This document shows, piece after piece, positions 9,102 to 18,848 of a stretch of DNA of 40,474 nt. The notes beneath the pieces were generated by a model that was given only the letters and a program-made list of their open reading frames with translations, was not told where the DNA came from and made no database searches. The DNA is taken from contig JAAYPX010000084.1 in the NCBI GenBank assembly GCA_012519565.1, forward strand, positions 1 to 40,474, written 5' to 3'. Source of the stretch: Clostridiales bacterium (lineage in GTDB: Bacteria > Bacillota > Clostridia > Lachnospirales > Lachnospiraceae). Numbering within the stretch: the stretch's first letter is position 1; each line of letters starts with the position of its first letter. The translations under genes and the position numbers were made by a program.

Positions 9102-11122
9102 GAATTTTGTATCTACTACTATGTTTTACTGTAGGATGGGGCATATGTACTTATGTGTTTCCTAATCTCTATACCATAGCCACAGTGACCTATGATAAGA
9201 AGAAGCTTCCTTTTAGCCCTTACCTTATGTTATTTCCAGTCTGGTTTCTCACAGGAACTCTTGCTTTAACTTGGACAACCTATATAATGGCTACTATTTT
9301 TAAAGATAAACAGATGCCTTTACTAATATCCAATGCGATAGTAATGTCATTGGCAGTCTTAGCTTCTGTTTTAATGGCTTTTTTTTATCTTAAAAAAGGT
9401 AATAGTAATAAAATAAATTTCTATAGCAATAATAAGAGGGTATTTTATGCTGAATTAGTTCTTCTATTGGGAATAATAAGCCTGGCTATAATTCTAATGA
9501 GAACTACTTTCTTCATAAAAAACAATCAATTATTTGTTGGTATATCTGTTTTTAGTGATTTTTCTCCCCATATCGGTATGATAAGATCTTTTTCCCACGG
9601 TAATAATTTTCCGACTACCTATTCCCATTATGCTGGGGAAGATATAAGATATCATTTTATGTTTCAGTTTTTAGTTGGTAATCTGGAGTTTTTAGGTTTA
9701 AGACTGGATTATGCATTTAACATACCAAGCATCCTAAGTTTTGTTAGTGCATTTTTAATGCTATATTTATTGGCTTTAAAAATATCTGGCAGTATTAAAG
9801 TAGGAATAGTATCCTGTCTTTTCTTTGCCTTTAGAAGTTCTAAAACATTATTTACTTATTTAGCAAACCTACCTAAAGGAACAGACTATATAGATAATCT
9901 TAAGGATAATATTGAATTTATCGGTTATACACCCAATGAAAATTGGGGGCTTTGGAATCTAAATGTTTATTGTAATCAAAGGCATTTGGCATTTGGATTA
10001 GCAGTTATGTTTTTTATAATAATATTATTTTTACCCCAGCTTTATGAAGCCTTTGAAGCCTTAAAGATAGATAGTGATAATAAGATTGGAAGTATATTTT
10101 TCACCAAAGAAGGATGGAAAGTTAAAGATTGGAAGAAGGCTATTGGTGCAGGAATTATGCTGGGTTCACTGTCCTTTTTCCATGGATCTGCAGCCATAGG
10201 CTGCCTTCTTGTTCTCTTTGTAGTAGCTATAATGGCTAGAAGGAGATTGGAGTTTCTTATACTGGCTGTTATAACCATAATTCTATCCCTATTACAATCT
10301 AATTATTTTATAGAAGGTTCGGCCATAGGCATGGAATTTCTTTATGGATTTATAGCAGAGACTAAAACAGTGTTTGGAGTTATGTCATATCTGGAGAGGC
10401 TATTGGGGCTTCTGCCTTTTGTATTACTGGTTGCCTTCTGCATAGAAAAGGGAGTTAACAGGTATCTAATGATGGCATTCAGCGCGCCACTGATATTTTC
10501 TTTTCATGTATCCTTAACGGTTGATGTTACGGTGAATCATAAATATATCATGATGGCTTGTATATTGATTGGCATATTTGCTGCTAATTTATTGAATAAA
10601 ATGTGGTCTAAGAAAGACTTAATACTTAAGCTAGCATCCATAGTATTAATAGTGTGCCTGACCTCTACTGGTATCTATGATTTTACAACTGTACTTCGTA
10701 GAAATAGACCCCGAAGAGCTATTATCTTGGACATGGATGATGAGTTAACCAAGTGGATTATTGAAAATAGCACTTCGCAGGATATATTTTTATCCTCCAA
10801 TTATGCCCTTAATCAAGTTGTCTTAGGAGGAGCTATGCTTTACCAAGGGTGGCAATATTTTGCTTGGTCTGCAGGATATGATACAGAATATAGAGATGTG
10901 ATGGTCAAGTTAATGTATGAGGCCAAGACACCAGACCAGCTAGATTATTATGTGAAGCAAAATAATATCCGATATATAATAGTTGATTATGATAATCGAG
11001 TTAGTGGTAATTATAGCCTAAATGAGAATAATATTAAGGCTACCTATGAGTGTGTATATAAAAAAGGTGAAGGTCATGGGGAGATAGCCATTTATGATAC
11101 CCTTAAACCCATAAATAATTAA
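9095..11122 (+). CDS. large polytopic membrane protein, GT-C-like, with C-terminal soluble domain
   Basis: Many TM segments. Loop motif DFSPHIGMIRS...AGEDIRYHFMFQF resembles DUF2298 proteins. ATGCTAG overlap with the upstream GT2 stop implies translational coupling. Confidence 0.7.
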   Translation: MLGILYLLLCFTVGWGICTYVFPNLYTIATVTYDKKKLPFSPYLMLFPVWFLTGTLALTWTTYIMATIFKDKQMPLLISNAIVMSLAVLASVLMAFFYLKKGNSNKINFYSNNKRVFYAELVLLLGIISLAIILMRTTFFIKNNQLFVGISVFSDFSPHIGMIRSFSHGNNFPTTYSHYAGEDIRYHFMFQFLVGNLEFLGLRLDYAFNIPSILSFVSAFLMLYLLALKISGSIKVGIVSCLFFAFRSSKTLFTYLANLPKGTDYIDNLKDNIEFIGYTPNENWGLWNLNVYCNQRHLAFGLAVMFFIIILFLPQLYEAFEALKIDSDNKIGSIFFTKEGWKVKDWKKAIGAGIMLGSLSFFHGSAAIGCLLVLFVVAIMARRRLEFLILAVITIILSLLQSNYFIEGSAIGMEFLYGFIAETKTVFGVMSYLERLLGLLPFVLLVAFCIEKGVNRYLMMAFSAPLIFSFHVSLTVDVTVNHKYIMMACILIGIFAANLLNKMWSKKDLILKLASIVLIVCLTSTGIYDFTTVLRRNRPRRAIILDMDDELTKWIIENSTSQDIFLSSNYALNQVVLGGAMLYQGWQYFAWSAGYDTEYRDVMVKLMYEAKTPDQLDYYVKQNNIRYIIVDYDNRVSGNYSLNENNIKATYECVYKKGEGHGEIAIYDTLKPINN

Positions 11123-11179
11123 TCATGGACATTTGCATTTAATTAGGGATAAAGAATAATAAGGAAAAGAGGGAATTAT

Positions 11180-12271
11180 ATGAAATATAAATATGTAGTA
11201 GTAGGTGCAGGACTAGCTGGTATAACCATGGCAGAAAGAATAGCCAATGTACTTGATGAAAAGGTTTTAATAATTGAGAAACGGAATCATATTGCGGGAA
11301 ATGTATATGATTCTTATAATGAAGAAGGTATTTTAATTCATAATTATGGCCCCCATATTTTCCATACTAACGACAGGGAGGTCTACCAGTATCTATCTCA
11401 GTTTACCCAATGGAATGATTTTTGGCACAGAGTATTAACTTATGTAGATGGTAACCTAATACCTATGCCTATAACTGTAGAAACAATTAACAAGCTTTAT
11501 AATTTGAATCTAACCTGCTTTGAAGTTGAAGAGTTTTTAAAAAATCAGGCAGTGGAGTTAAGTGAGATAAAAACTAGCAAAGACGTAGCCCTTAGTAAAG
11601 TAGGTCAGGATATATATGAGAAAATATTTGAAACCTACACAAAGAAACAGTGGGGAATTGATCCTGGCGAATTGGATACATCGGTTATCTCCAGAATACC
11701 AATTCGCTTAAATAGGGATACCAGGTATTTTAGTGACCGTTATCAAGGAATGCCAAAACATGGTTACACGAAAATGTGTGAGAAGATGTTAGTGAATAAA
11801 AACATCCATATATTATTAAATACCGATTATAAAGAAGTTATAGATGAGATCTCCTATGACACCATGATTTACACTGGACCTACAGACTATTTTTATGATT
11901 ATAAATATGGAAAGCTTTCTTATAGGAGTATTAACTTTGTCTTTGAAACCTATGATAAGGAAGAATTCCAGGAAGCCCCTGTGGTTAATTACCCCAATGA
12001 TTATGACTATACCAGAATCACTGAGTTTAAGAAGTTGACCTGGCAGGAACATAATAAAACAACCATATGTAAGGAGTTTCCAACCGAAGAAGGCGAACCC
12101 TACTATCCATTTCCAACTAAAGAATGTAAGGAACAATTTGCCCGCTATAAAGAGGATATGAAGCAAGAGAAGAAGGTTATATTTATAGGCAGGTTGGCTG
12201 AGTATAGATATTATAATATGGATGCTGTTGTAAGAAGAGCCCTACAGGCTTTTGATGAGATGATTAAATAA
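11180..12271 (+). CDS. glf: UDP-galactopyranose mutase
   Basis: FAD-binding VVGAGLAGITMAERIA, NHIAGNVYD, GPHIFHTN, YTKKQWG, GMPKHGYTKMCEKML. Confidence 0.96.
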   Translation: MKYKYVVVGAGLAGITMAERIANVLDEKVLIIEKRNHIAGNVYDSYNEEGILIHNYGPHIFHTNDREVYQYLSQFTQWNDFWHRVLTYVDGNLIPMPITVETINKLYNLNLTCFEVEEFLKNQAVELSEIKTSKDVALSKVGQDIYEKIFETYTKKQWGIDPGELDTSVISRIPIRLNRDTRYFSDRYQGMPKHGYTKMCEKMLVNKNIHILLNTDYKEVIDEISYDTMIYTGPTDYFYDYKYGKLSYRSINFVFETYDKEEFQEAPVVNYPNDYDYTRITEFKKLTWQEHNKTTICKEFPTEEGEPYYPFPTKECKEQFARYKEDMKQEKKVIFIGRLAEYRYYNMDAVVRRALQAFDEMIK

Positions 12272-12339
12272 GGGCTAGAATATACTCGAATAATATGGTA
12301 TAAATTAAGGTATTATCTGGGGAAAGGTATGGATTTAAT

Positions 12340-13053
12340 ATGAGTAAACTATATATAGTGATACCTGCATATAATGAGGAGGAGAATATCGGGAAGGTAA
12401 TTAAAGAATGGTATCCAATTGTGGAGAAGGTTGGAAATGGTAGCAAATTAGTGATTATAGATGATGGAAGTAAAGATTCTACCTATTCAATAATGAAGCA
12501 ATATGCGGCTACTATGGAAGCCTTTGAGCCGATTACTAAGCCTAATGGAGGCCATGGAGCTACAGTTTTATATGGGTATAATTATGCTATAGATGCAGGT
12601 GCTGATTATATCTTTCAGACAGATTCTGATGGACAAACAGTACCAGAAGAATTTTGGACCTTTTGGGAGCAGAGGGAGCAATATGACATGGTCATAGGAC
12701 ATCGTAGAAGTAGGGAAGATGGAATATCCCGAATCTTTGTAACCAAGGTATTGAAAATAGTTCTATGGCTCTGTTTCCATGTTAATATTACTGATGGTAA
12801 TACACCATTTCGACTGATGAAAACAGCAACCCTAAAGAAGCATATTCATCTGATACCCAAGGACTACAATTTATCCAATGTTATTATTTCGGTAATATAT
12901 GCTAAGAAGAAGCTAAAAGTCAGATATTTCCCCATAACATTTAGGCAAAGACAGGGCGGAGTTAATTCTATTAATATAAAGAAAATAATAAAGATAGGTA
13001 AAGAGGCTATAAAAGATTTTATGGCCATAAACAAAATAATTAATAGTGATTAA
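12340..13053 (+). CDS. GT2 family glycosyltransferase, DPM1-like without C-terminal TM pair
   Basis: LYIVIPAYNEEENIGKVI, LVIIDDGSKDST, FQTDSDGQTVPEEF. Confidence 0.9.
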   Translation: MSKLYIVIPAYNEEENIGKVIKEWYPIVEKVGNGSKLVIIDDGSKDSTYSIMKQYAATMEAFEPITKPNGGHGATVLYGYNYAIDAGADYIFQTDSDGQTVPEEFWTFWEQREQYDMVIGHRRSREDGISRIFVTKVLKIVLWLCFHVNITDGNTPFRLMKTATLKKHIHLIPKDYNLSNVIISVIYAKKKLKVRYFPITFRQRQGGVNSINIKKIIKIGKEAIKDFMAINKIINSD

Positions 13054-13150
13054 TTGCAAAGCATAGTAAAAGTTTAAGGATAATGGTTATTAAAGAGTTT
13101 TTATTATAATTTAATTTATTAGTATTTGGCAATACCGGGAGTGATAAGAT

Positions 13151-15475
13151 ATGTTAAAAAAGATAGTCCATATATTTAAAAAGATAGCCCACTTGATTAT
13201 AGCAATCTGCTTGATGATATTTGCATATTTTTTATTAAGAGGTGATTTACTGCCCTTTCTACAATGGTGGCTACTAGTGCTGCTCTTGGGCATAAGCTAT
13301 ATGCCACTTACCAGTAAGATATTTGAAACCTTCCATGATCAAGGCTATCTTTTCTCCAAAGTGATAGGTATAGCAATCACAGGTTATCTTATGTGGTTAT
13401 TATCATCCTTGCGTATATTGAAATTTACTCAGGTTTCATGTGTTATAGCTCTAGTTTTGGGTCTATTATTAAATCTAGTGCTATTTCTGATAAGAAAAAA
13501 ATATGCATCAAATTCAAATAAGAGCATAGTATCAAGTAATATCTCAATTGATACGAAGCTACTTAGAACCTTGGCAACAGAGGAACTAATTTTCTTTGCT
13601 TTATTCTTGATATTTATCTATATCAAGGCTTTTAAGCCAGAAGCTTATGGTACGGAAAAATTTATGGATTATGGATTTATGACCAGCATGATGCGAAGTG
13701 ATTATATGCCTCCACAGGATTTTTGGTTTTCTGGTACCAATCTTAATTACTATTATGTTGGACAATTTATGGCAACCTTTCTTACCAAATTATCATTTGT
13801 GAAGGTTTCCCATGGGTATAATCTTATGCTTATGATGATAGCGGCATTGGCAGTGGTCTTACCTTATTCTCTGGTTTATAATCTAATCTTGGGATATAGC
13901 AAAGTTGATGGAAATGCCAAAGGAAAAGTCAAAAAAATGATGCCAACCATAGGTGGTGTAATAGCTGGTATTGGGGTATGTCTTGCTGGCAATATGCATT
14001 ATCCCGTATATAAATGGTTTATACCCATATTTAGAAAAGTGATGGGAATGGAACCCAGTAATTATCATTATTGGTTTCCCGATGCCACTAGATATATCGG
14101 ATATAATCCTGAAACCAATGACAAGACAATCCATGAGTTTCCAGCCTATTCTTTTGTATTGGGAGATCTTCATGCCCATGTAATTAACATAATGTTTGTA
14201 TTAACCCTACTTGGTATTCTTATGGCCTGGCAAAATAGTAGGAGAAATGTAGAAACCAGTAGAGTGCCTATATGGAAGGAATTATTCCAGCCATATTTTA
14301 TATTAATAGGATTTTATATAGGAATTTTCCATACAACAAATTTTTGGGATTTTCCAATATATTTTGTAGTTTCTGGAGCTATTATTCTATTTTCCAATAT
14401 GGTTGTATATAATTTTAGTATAAAGTCCCTCTGGCTGACATTATTACAGGGTATAGTGATTTTAGGTATATCTGAGCTGGTTTGTTTTCCCTTTACACTT
14501 AATTTTGATCAGATATCAAGCAAAATCCGTATGGCAGTTAATCATACCCCCCTATATCAATTAATTATCCTATGGGGGCTACCCATTACCATGGTTACTT
14601 CATTCCTTATATTTTCTATCAGTGCCTTTAGAAGAAATAATAGAAAAACCAAAGAAAACAAAATCACCGAGGACAAACTGGGGCTATTCCGCTTTATGGA
14701 GGAATTAAAACCCTCTGATTTATTTATAATTACTATAGGTTTATGTGCCATTGGTTTGATATTAATGCCTGAATTAATTTATGTCCAAGATATCTATTCT
14801 GGCGACTACAAAAGAGCCAATACCATGTTTAAGCTTACTTATCAGGCATTTATTATGTTTGGGATATGTTTTGGTTATATTTTTGTGCGAATGATTGCCT
14901 ATGGTCAGACAAAAAGGCAACGGAGCTTTGGAATAGTAGGTCTAATCTTATTTGTTATGACAATTTTCTATACTGGCAATGCTACCAAAGCTTGGTTTGG
15001 TGATGTTTTTAATAGGGAGAGGTATAAGGGAATAGATGCAGCAGCATTTATGGAGACAGAGATGCCTGACGATTACCTGGCAACAAAATGGCTTAATGAG
15101 AACATATCAGGGAATCCGGTTGTATTGGAAGCTAATGGAGATAGTTATACAGATTATCAAAGGGTATCGGTGATTACTGGATTACCTACTGTACTAGGTT
15201 GGAGAACCCACGAATGGCTCTGGAAATCCAACCCACAGATACTAGATGTAAGAGCGGCAGATATTCAGACAATCTATACATCTACTAATGAGGATGAGGT
15301 TAGGGATTTAATCTCCTTTTATAATATTTCATATATCTATGTGGGGAAATTAGAGCTAGAGAAATTTGAAAATGTTAATCACCAATTAATCAAGAGTCTT
15401 GGAACGGTGGTATTTTCCATTAGGGAAACAGAAGATAAATCCTATGAAACATATATAGTAAAGTTAAATAGATAA
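13151..15475 (+). CDS. DUF2298 ('YYY') domain polytopic membrane protein, putative GT-C-type transferase
   Basis: Signature DFWFSGTNLNYYYVGQF, many TM helices, C-terminal soluble region. Confidence 0.85.
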   Translation: MLKKIVHIFKKIAHLIIAICLMIFAYFLLRGDLLPFLQWWLLVLLLGISYMPLTSKIFETFHDQGYLFSKVIGIAITGYLMWLLSSLRILKFTQVSCVIALVLGLLLNLVLFLIRKKYASNSNKSIVSSNISIDTKLLRTLATEELIFFALFLIFIYIKAFKPEAYGTEKFMDYGFMTSMMRSDYMPPQDFWFSGTNLNYYYVGQFMATFLTKLSFVKVSHGYNLMLMMIAALAVVLPYSLVYNLILGYSKVDGNAKGKVKKMMPTIGGVIAGIGVCLAGNMHYPVYKWFIPIFRKVMGMEPSNYHYWFPDATRYIGYNPETNDKTIHEFPAYSFVLGDLHAHVINIMFVLTLLGILMAWQNSRRNVETSRVPIWKELFQPYFILIGFYIGIFHTTNFWDFPIYFVVSGAIILFSNMVVYNFSIKSLWLTLLQGIVILGISELVCFPFTLNFDQISSKIRMAVNHTPLYQLIILWGLPITMVTSFLIFSISAFRRNNRKTKENKITEDKLGLFRFMEELKPSDLFIITIGLCAIGLILMPELIYVQDIYSGDYKRANTMFKLTYQAFIMFGICFGYIFVRMIAYGQTKRQRSFGIVGLILFVMTIFYTGNATKAWFGDVFNRERYKGIDAAAFMETEMPDDYLATKWLNENISGNPVVLEANGDSYTDYQRVSVITGLPTVLGWRTHEWLWKSNPQILDVRAADIQTIYTSTNEDEVRDLISFYNISYIYVGKLELEKFENVNHQLIKSLGTVVFSIRETEDKSYETYIVKLNR

Positions 15476-15516
15476 GCAATTTTCTAATCATTACAATTAT
15501 TTTAAGGAGAGACATA

Positions 15517-16623
15517 ATGAGACAGGGTCGTAGGACTTATCAATTAATAAAAAATGCAATCATACTATCTATATTTTTAATTATATTTACATCTGGAGTG
15601 ACCAAGGCCCAGGCAAAGGAAAAAGATGCTTACCCTTATTTGATAAAAGTCAATAGGGCAATGAATACCATAACAGTTTATGAAAAAGATGAAGATGGAG
15701 AGTATACAGTTCCTGTAAAAGCATTTGTTTGTTCTGTTGGTAAAAAAGGGACAGAAACAGTGCTGGGAACCTATAAAACCCAAGCCAAATATCGCTGGAA
15801 ATTATTGATGGGTGATGTATGGGGACAATACTCTACTAGAATAGTAGGGGGCATACTATTTCATTCAGTATACTATTATGAGAAAGAAAATCCAGCCAGT
15901 CTATCGGTAAAACAATATAACAAACTAGGATCTGCTGCTTCCCATGGATGTATCAGGTTGACGGTTATTGATGCTAAGTGGATATATGATAATTGTCCTG
16001 TGGGAACTACAGTTGTAATTTATGACGATAAGAATGATCCTGGTCCTTTGGGAAAACCAGTTCCTGTAAAAATTCCCGCTTCTGTAAGATGGGATCCAAC
16101 AGATCCAGATCCCAAAAATCCTTATAAAGACAAGAAGCCAGTACTTAAAGGAGTCAAAGATATAAATATTACACTGGGGGATGAAGTGGATCTATTAAAA
16201 GGCGTAACTGCCAAGTCATCCCTTGGCCAAGATATTACATCCCAGATTAAAATAATAGGGGAAGTAGACCTACAAAAGCCTGGTAAGTATTCCATTGTAT
16301 ATTCAGTAACCGATGGCTTAAATAGGACAGTAGAAAAAGAAGCAACCATAACAGTAGAGAATATGGAACCTCCTGTTTTTGATGGAATTACCGATCGATA
16401 TGTGGAAACTGGTATAAGGATAAGCCGCGCCTTTGCCTTATATGGTGTCAAGGTGTATTCAGGGGATAAGGCACTTGATAAGAAACTCATAGAAGTAACT
16501 ATTGATAGCCAGGAAGATAAACATATCATCTCCTACTATATTCAATTGGATGAAAATTTGGAAGCATTTGAGCAGGCAATATTCTATATCGATGATGTGA
16601 AGGCTGCTGAATCCGCCTCTTGA
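15517..16623 (+). CDS. L,D-transpeptidase (YkuD) with C-terminal Ig-like (DUF5011-type) repeats
   Basis: Catalytic motif SHGCIRLTVIDAKWIYDN; N-terminal signal/TM; Ig-like segment ITLGDEVDLLKGVTAKSSLGQDITSQIKI...GKYSIVYSVTDGLNRT. Confidence 0.9.
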   Translation: MRQGRRTYQLIKNAIILSIFLIIFTSGVTKAQAKEKDAYPYLIKVNRAMNTITVYEKDEDGEYTVPVKAFVCSVGKKGTETVLGTYKTQAKYRWKLLMGDVWGQYSTRIVGGILFHSVYYYEKENPASLSVKQYNKLGSAASHGCIRLTVIDAKWIYDNCPVGTTVVIYDDKNDPGPLGKPVPVKIPASVRWDPTDPDPKNPYKDKKPVLKGVKDINITLGDEVDLLKGVTAKSSLGQDITSQIKIIGEVDLQKPGKYSIVYSVTDGLNRTVEKEATITVENMEPPVFDGITDRYVETGIRISRAFALYGVKVYSGDKALDKKLIEVTIDSQEDKHIISYYIQLDENLEAFEQAIFYIDDVKAAESAS

Positions 16624-16686
16624 GTTCTTATTCATTTTAATTAATAATTATAAAAAGAGGTTTTCATGGTATTAATTCTATGCTAT

Positions 16687-16736
16687 ACTATACACTAATC
16701 GAAATAATTGTATAGTGGATATCTTATATTATTTCG
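16687..16736. promoter_or_regulatory. interleaved inverted repeats upstream of citrate synthase gene
   Basis: actatac (16687-16693)/gtatagt (16710-16716) interleaved with cgaaataat (16700-16708)/attatttcg (16728-16736). Confidence 0.45.
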
Positions 16737-16772
16737 TGAAACCCGCAAATTTTCTATGAAAGGTGAGATATT

Positions 16773-18134
16773 ATGAATCAGTATATAAGTAAAAGCCCAC
16801 TACTAATGGATTTGGCAGAGTTAGTCAAAAAGAATAACGTGATCGATCCAGAGTTATATGGAAAATATGAAGTTAAAAGAGGTTTAAGAGATATAAGCGG
16901 CAAAGGTGTTTTAACTGGCCTAACTGAAATAAGTGAGATACTTTCATATACACTCGTTGATAATGATTATGTTCCCTGTGAAGGAAAGCTTTACTATCGT
17001 GGTTATGATGTAGAAGATTTTATTGATGGGTTTCTTAAGGATGGAAGATTTGGTTTTGAGGAAGCTACCTACCTTTTAATATTTGGTAAATTACCTAGCA
17101 ATGAAGAATTAAAGGATTTTTCAAAATTGCTTGAGGATTATCGTACCCTACCACCAAGTTTTGTAAGAGATGTAATTATGAAAGCACCAAGCAAGGATAT
17201 GATGAATACTTTAGCAAGAAGTGTGTTGACCTTATATTCATATGATGAATTAGCAGATGACATCTCTATTGAAAATGTTTTGAATCAATGTCTAAGACTT
17301 ATATCAGTATTTCCTCTACTATCCGTTTATGGTTACATGGCATATAGGCATTATTATTATGGTGAAAGCTTAGTAATTCATCCGCCCAAGCCAGGATTAT
17401 CAACAGCGGAGAATATTTTGTATATGTTGCGACCAGATATGAAATATTCAGAATTGGAAGCTAAGATATTAGATATTGCCTTAGTACTTCATGCAGAACA
17501 TGGTAGAGGTAACAATTCATCTTTTACCACCCGTGTGGTTAGTTCATCGGGAACAGATACATATTCTGTGGTAGCTGCGTCCCTTGGTTCCTTAAAGGGG
17601 CCCCGTCATGGTGGTGCTAATATTAAGGTTGTTCAGATGTTTGAAGATATGAAGAAAAATATTAAGAATTGGGAAGATGAAGAAGAGATATGTAAGTATC
17701 TTTCTGATCTGCTTAATAAAAAAGCATTTGACAAGTCAGGTTTAATCTATGGAATGGGACATGCCGTTTATTCCATTTCAGACCCTAGAGCAAGAGTCCT
17801 TAAAGATTTCGTAAAAAGCTTATCAGAAGAAAAAGGCTATGAAAAGGAATTTGGCCTTTACGAAAAAGTAGAAAGGCTTGCTCCTGAGATTATCGCCAAG
17901 GAGAGAAGGGTTTATAAAGGTGTCAGCGCCAATATAGATTTCTATAGTGGTTTTGTATATCATATGTTAGACCTGCCTTTAGAGCTATATACTCCTATAT
18001 TTGCTATTGCTAGAATCTCTGGATGGAGTGCCCATAGATTAGAAGAGCTTAATAATGCAGGTAAGATTATACGTCCAGCCTATAAGAGCGTATCAAAGCA
18101 TCAATCATACCTTCCTATAGATAATAGGGAATAA
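16773..18134 (+). CDS. gltA: citrate synthase
   Basis: LYYRGYDVEDF, LHAEHGRGNNSSFTTRVVSSSGTDTYSVVAASLGSLKGPRHGGAN, GMGHAVYSISDPRA. Confidence 0.96.
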   Translation: MNQYISKSPLLMDLAELVKKNNVIDPELYGKYEVKRGLRDISGKGVLTGLTEISEILSYTLVDNDYVPCEGKLYYRGYDVEDFIDGFLKDGRFGFEEATYLLIFGKLPSNEELKDFSKLLEDYRTLPPSFVRDVIMKAPSKDMMNTLARSVLTLYSYDELADDISIENVLNQCLRLISVFPLLSVYGYMAYRHYYYGESLVIHPPKPGLSTAENILYMLRPDMKYSELEAKILDIALVLHAEHGRGNNSSFTTRVVSSSGTDTYSVVAASLGSLKGPRHGGANIKVVQMFEDMKKNIKNWEDEEEICKYLSDLLNKKAFDKSGLIYGMGHAVYSISDPRARVLKDFVKSLSEEKGYEKEFGLYEKVERLAPEIIAKERRVYKGVSANIDFYSGFVYHMLDLPLELYTPIFAIARISGWSAHRLEELNNAGKIIRPAYKSVSKHQSYLPIDNRE

Positions 18135-18149
18135 TATCTTTTTACAAAT

Positions 18150-18191
18150 TGCTCGAAAAAAGCCAATTTTGCTACAGGCTTTTTTCGAGCA
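18150..18191 (+). terminator. intrinsic terminator after citrate synthase gene
   Basis: tgctcgaaaaaagcc / ggcttttttcgagca perfect stem 16 nt after the stop codon. Confidence 0.75.
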
Positions 18192-18406
18192 TAAATTTTA
18201 CAATAGAAATGTTAAAATAATGAAAAATAAATAATGAAATATAATAATGAAAAAACTTCTAGTGTATTTCTTTCTGTTTTGCAAATAATAAGAGTGTAAC
18301 TCACAGTAAACAACAAAGTAAATTATTCTTAAGGTTCTAAGAAAGTAAACTAGTTATTTAAAGACACTAAAGGTTAGAAACAAGAATATGAAATGGAGGA
18401 GTTTAT

Positions 18407-18622
18407 ATGGCACGTAACAGAGCAGAAGTACCTGAAGCAAGAGAAGCACTTAATCGATTTAAGTATGAGGTGGCCAATGAAATTGGAGTTCCTCTAAAGC
18501 AAGGGTATAACGGAGATTTAACATCTAAGCAGAACGGTTCTGTTGGTGGTTACATGGTTAAAAAAATGATAGCTGATGCTCAAAGACGTATGGCTGAGCA
18601 ATCAGGTCAAATAGGACAGTAG
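18407..18622 (+). CDS. alpha/beta-type small acid-soluble spore protein
   Basis: FKYEVANEIGVPLKQGYNGDLTSKQNGSVGGYMVKKMI matches the SASP GPR-site and DNA-binding consensus; gtggagg-type SD. Confidence 0.95.
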   Translation: MARNRAEVPEAREALNRFKYEVANEIGVPLKQGYNGDLTSKQNGSVGGYMVKKMIADAQRRMAEQSGQIGQ

Positions 18623-18684
18623 GTTATAAATCAAAAGATTAATATATAATAAAAAATTAAAGAAATAAGCTTTTAGATTAATAA

Positions 18685-18718
18685 GGCTGTTAAGGTTGCT
18701 AAGGCTGCTTTAACAGCC
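18685..18718. terminator. hairpin downstream of SASP gene
   Basis: ggctgttaa (18685-18693) / ttaacagcc (18710-18718). No clean T-tract follows on +, so function is uncertain. Confidence 0.4.
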
Positions 18719-18848
18719 TAAAAAAACTTATTGCAATCTAACTAACTATAATATAAGATAAACTTACTATGATATATTATTGACAAAAATTCAGATTAAT
18801 ATAAAATAGTTAATATGAGTTTAGTTTTTATTGAAGAAGTGAGAAGAT

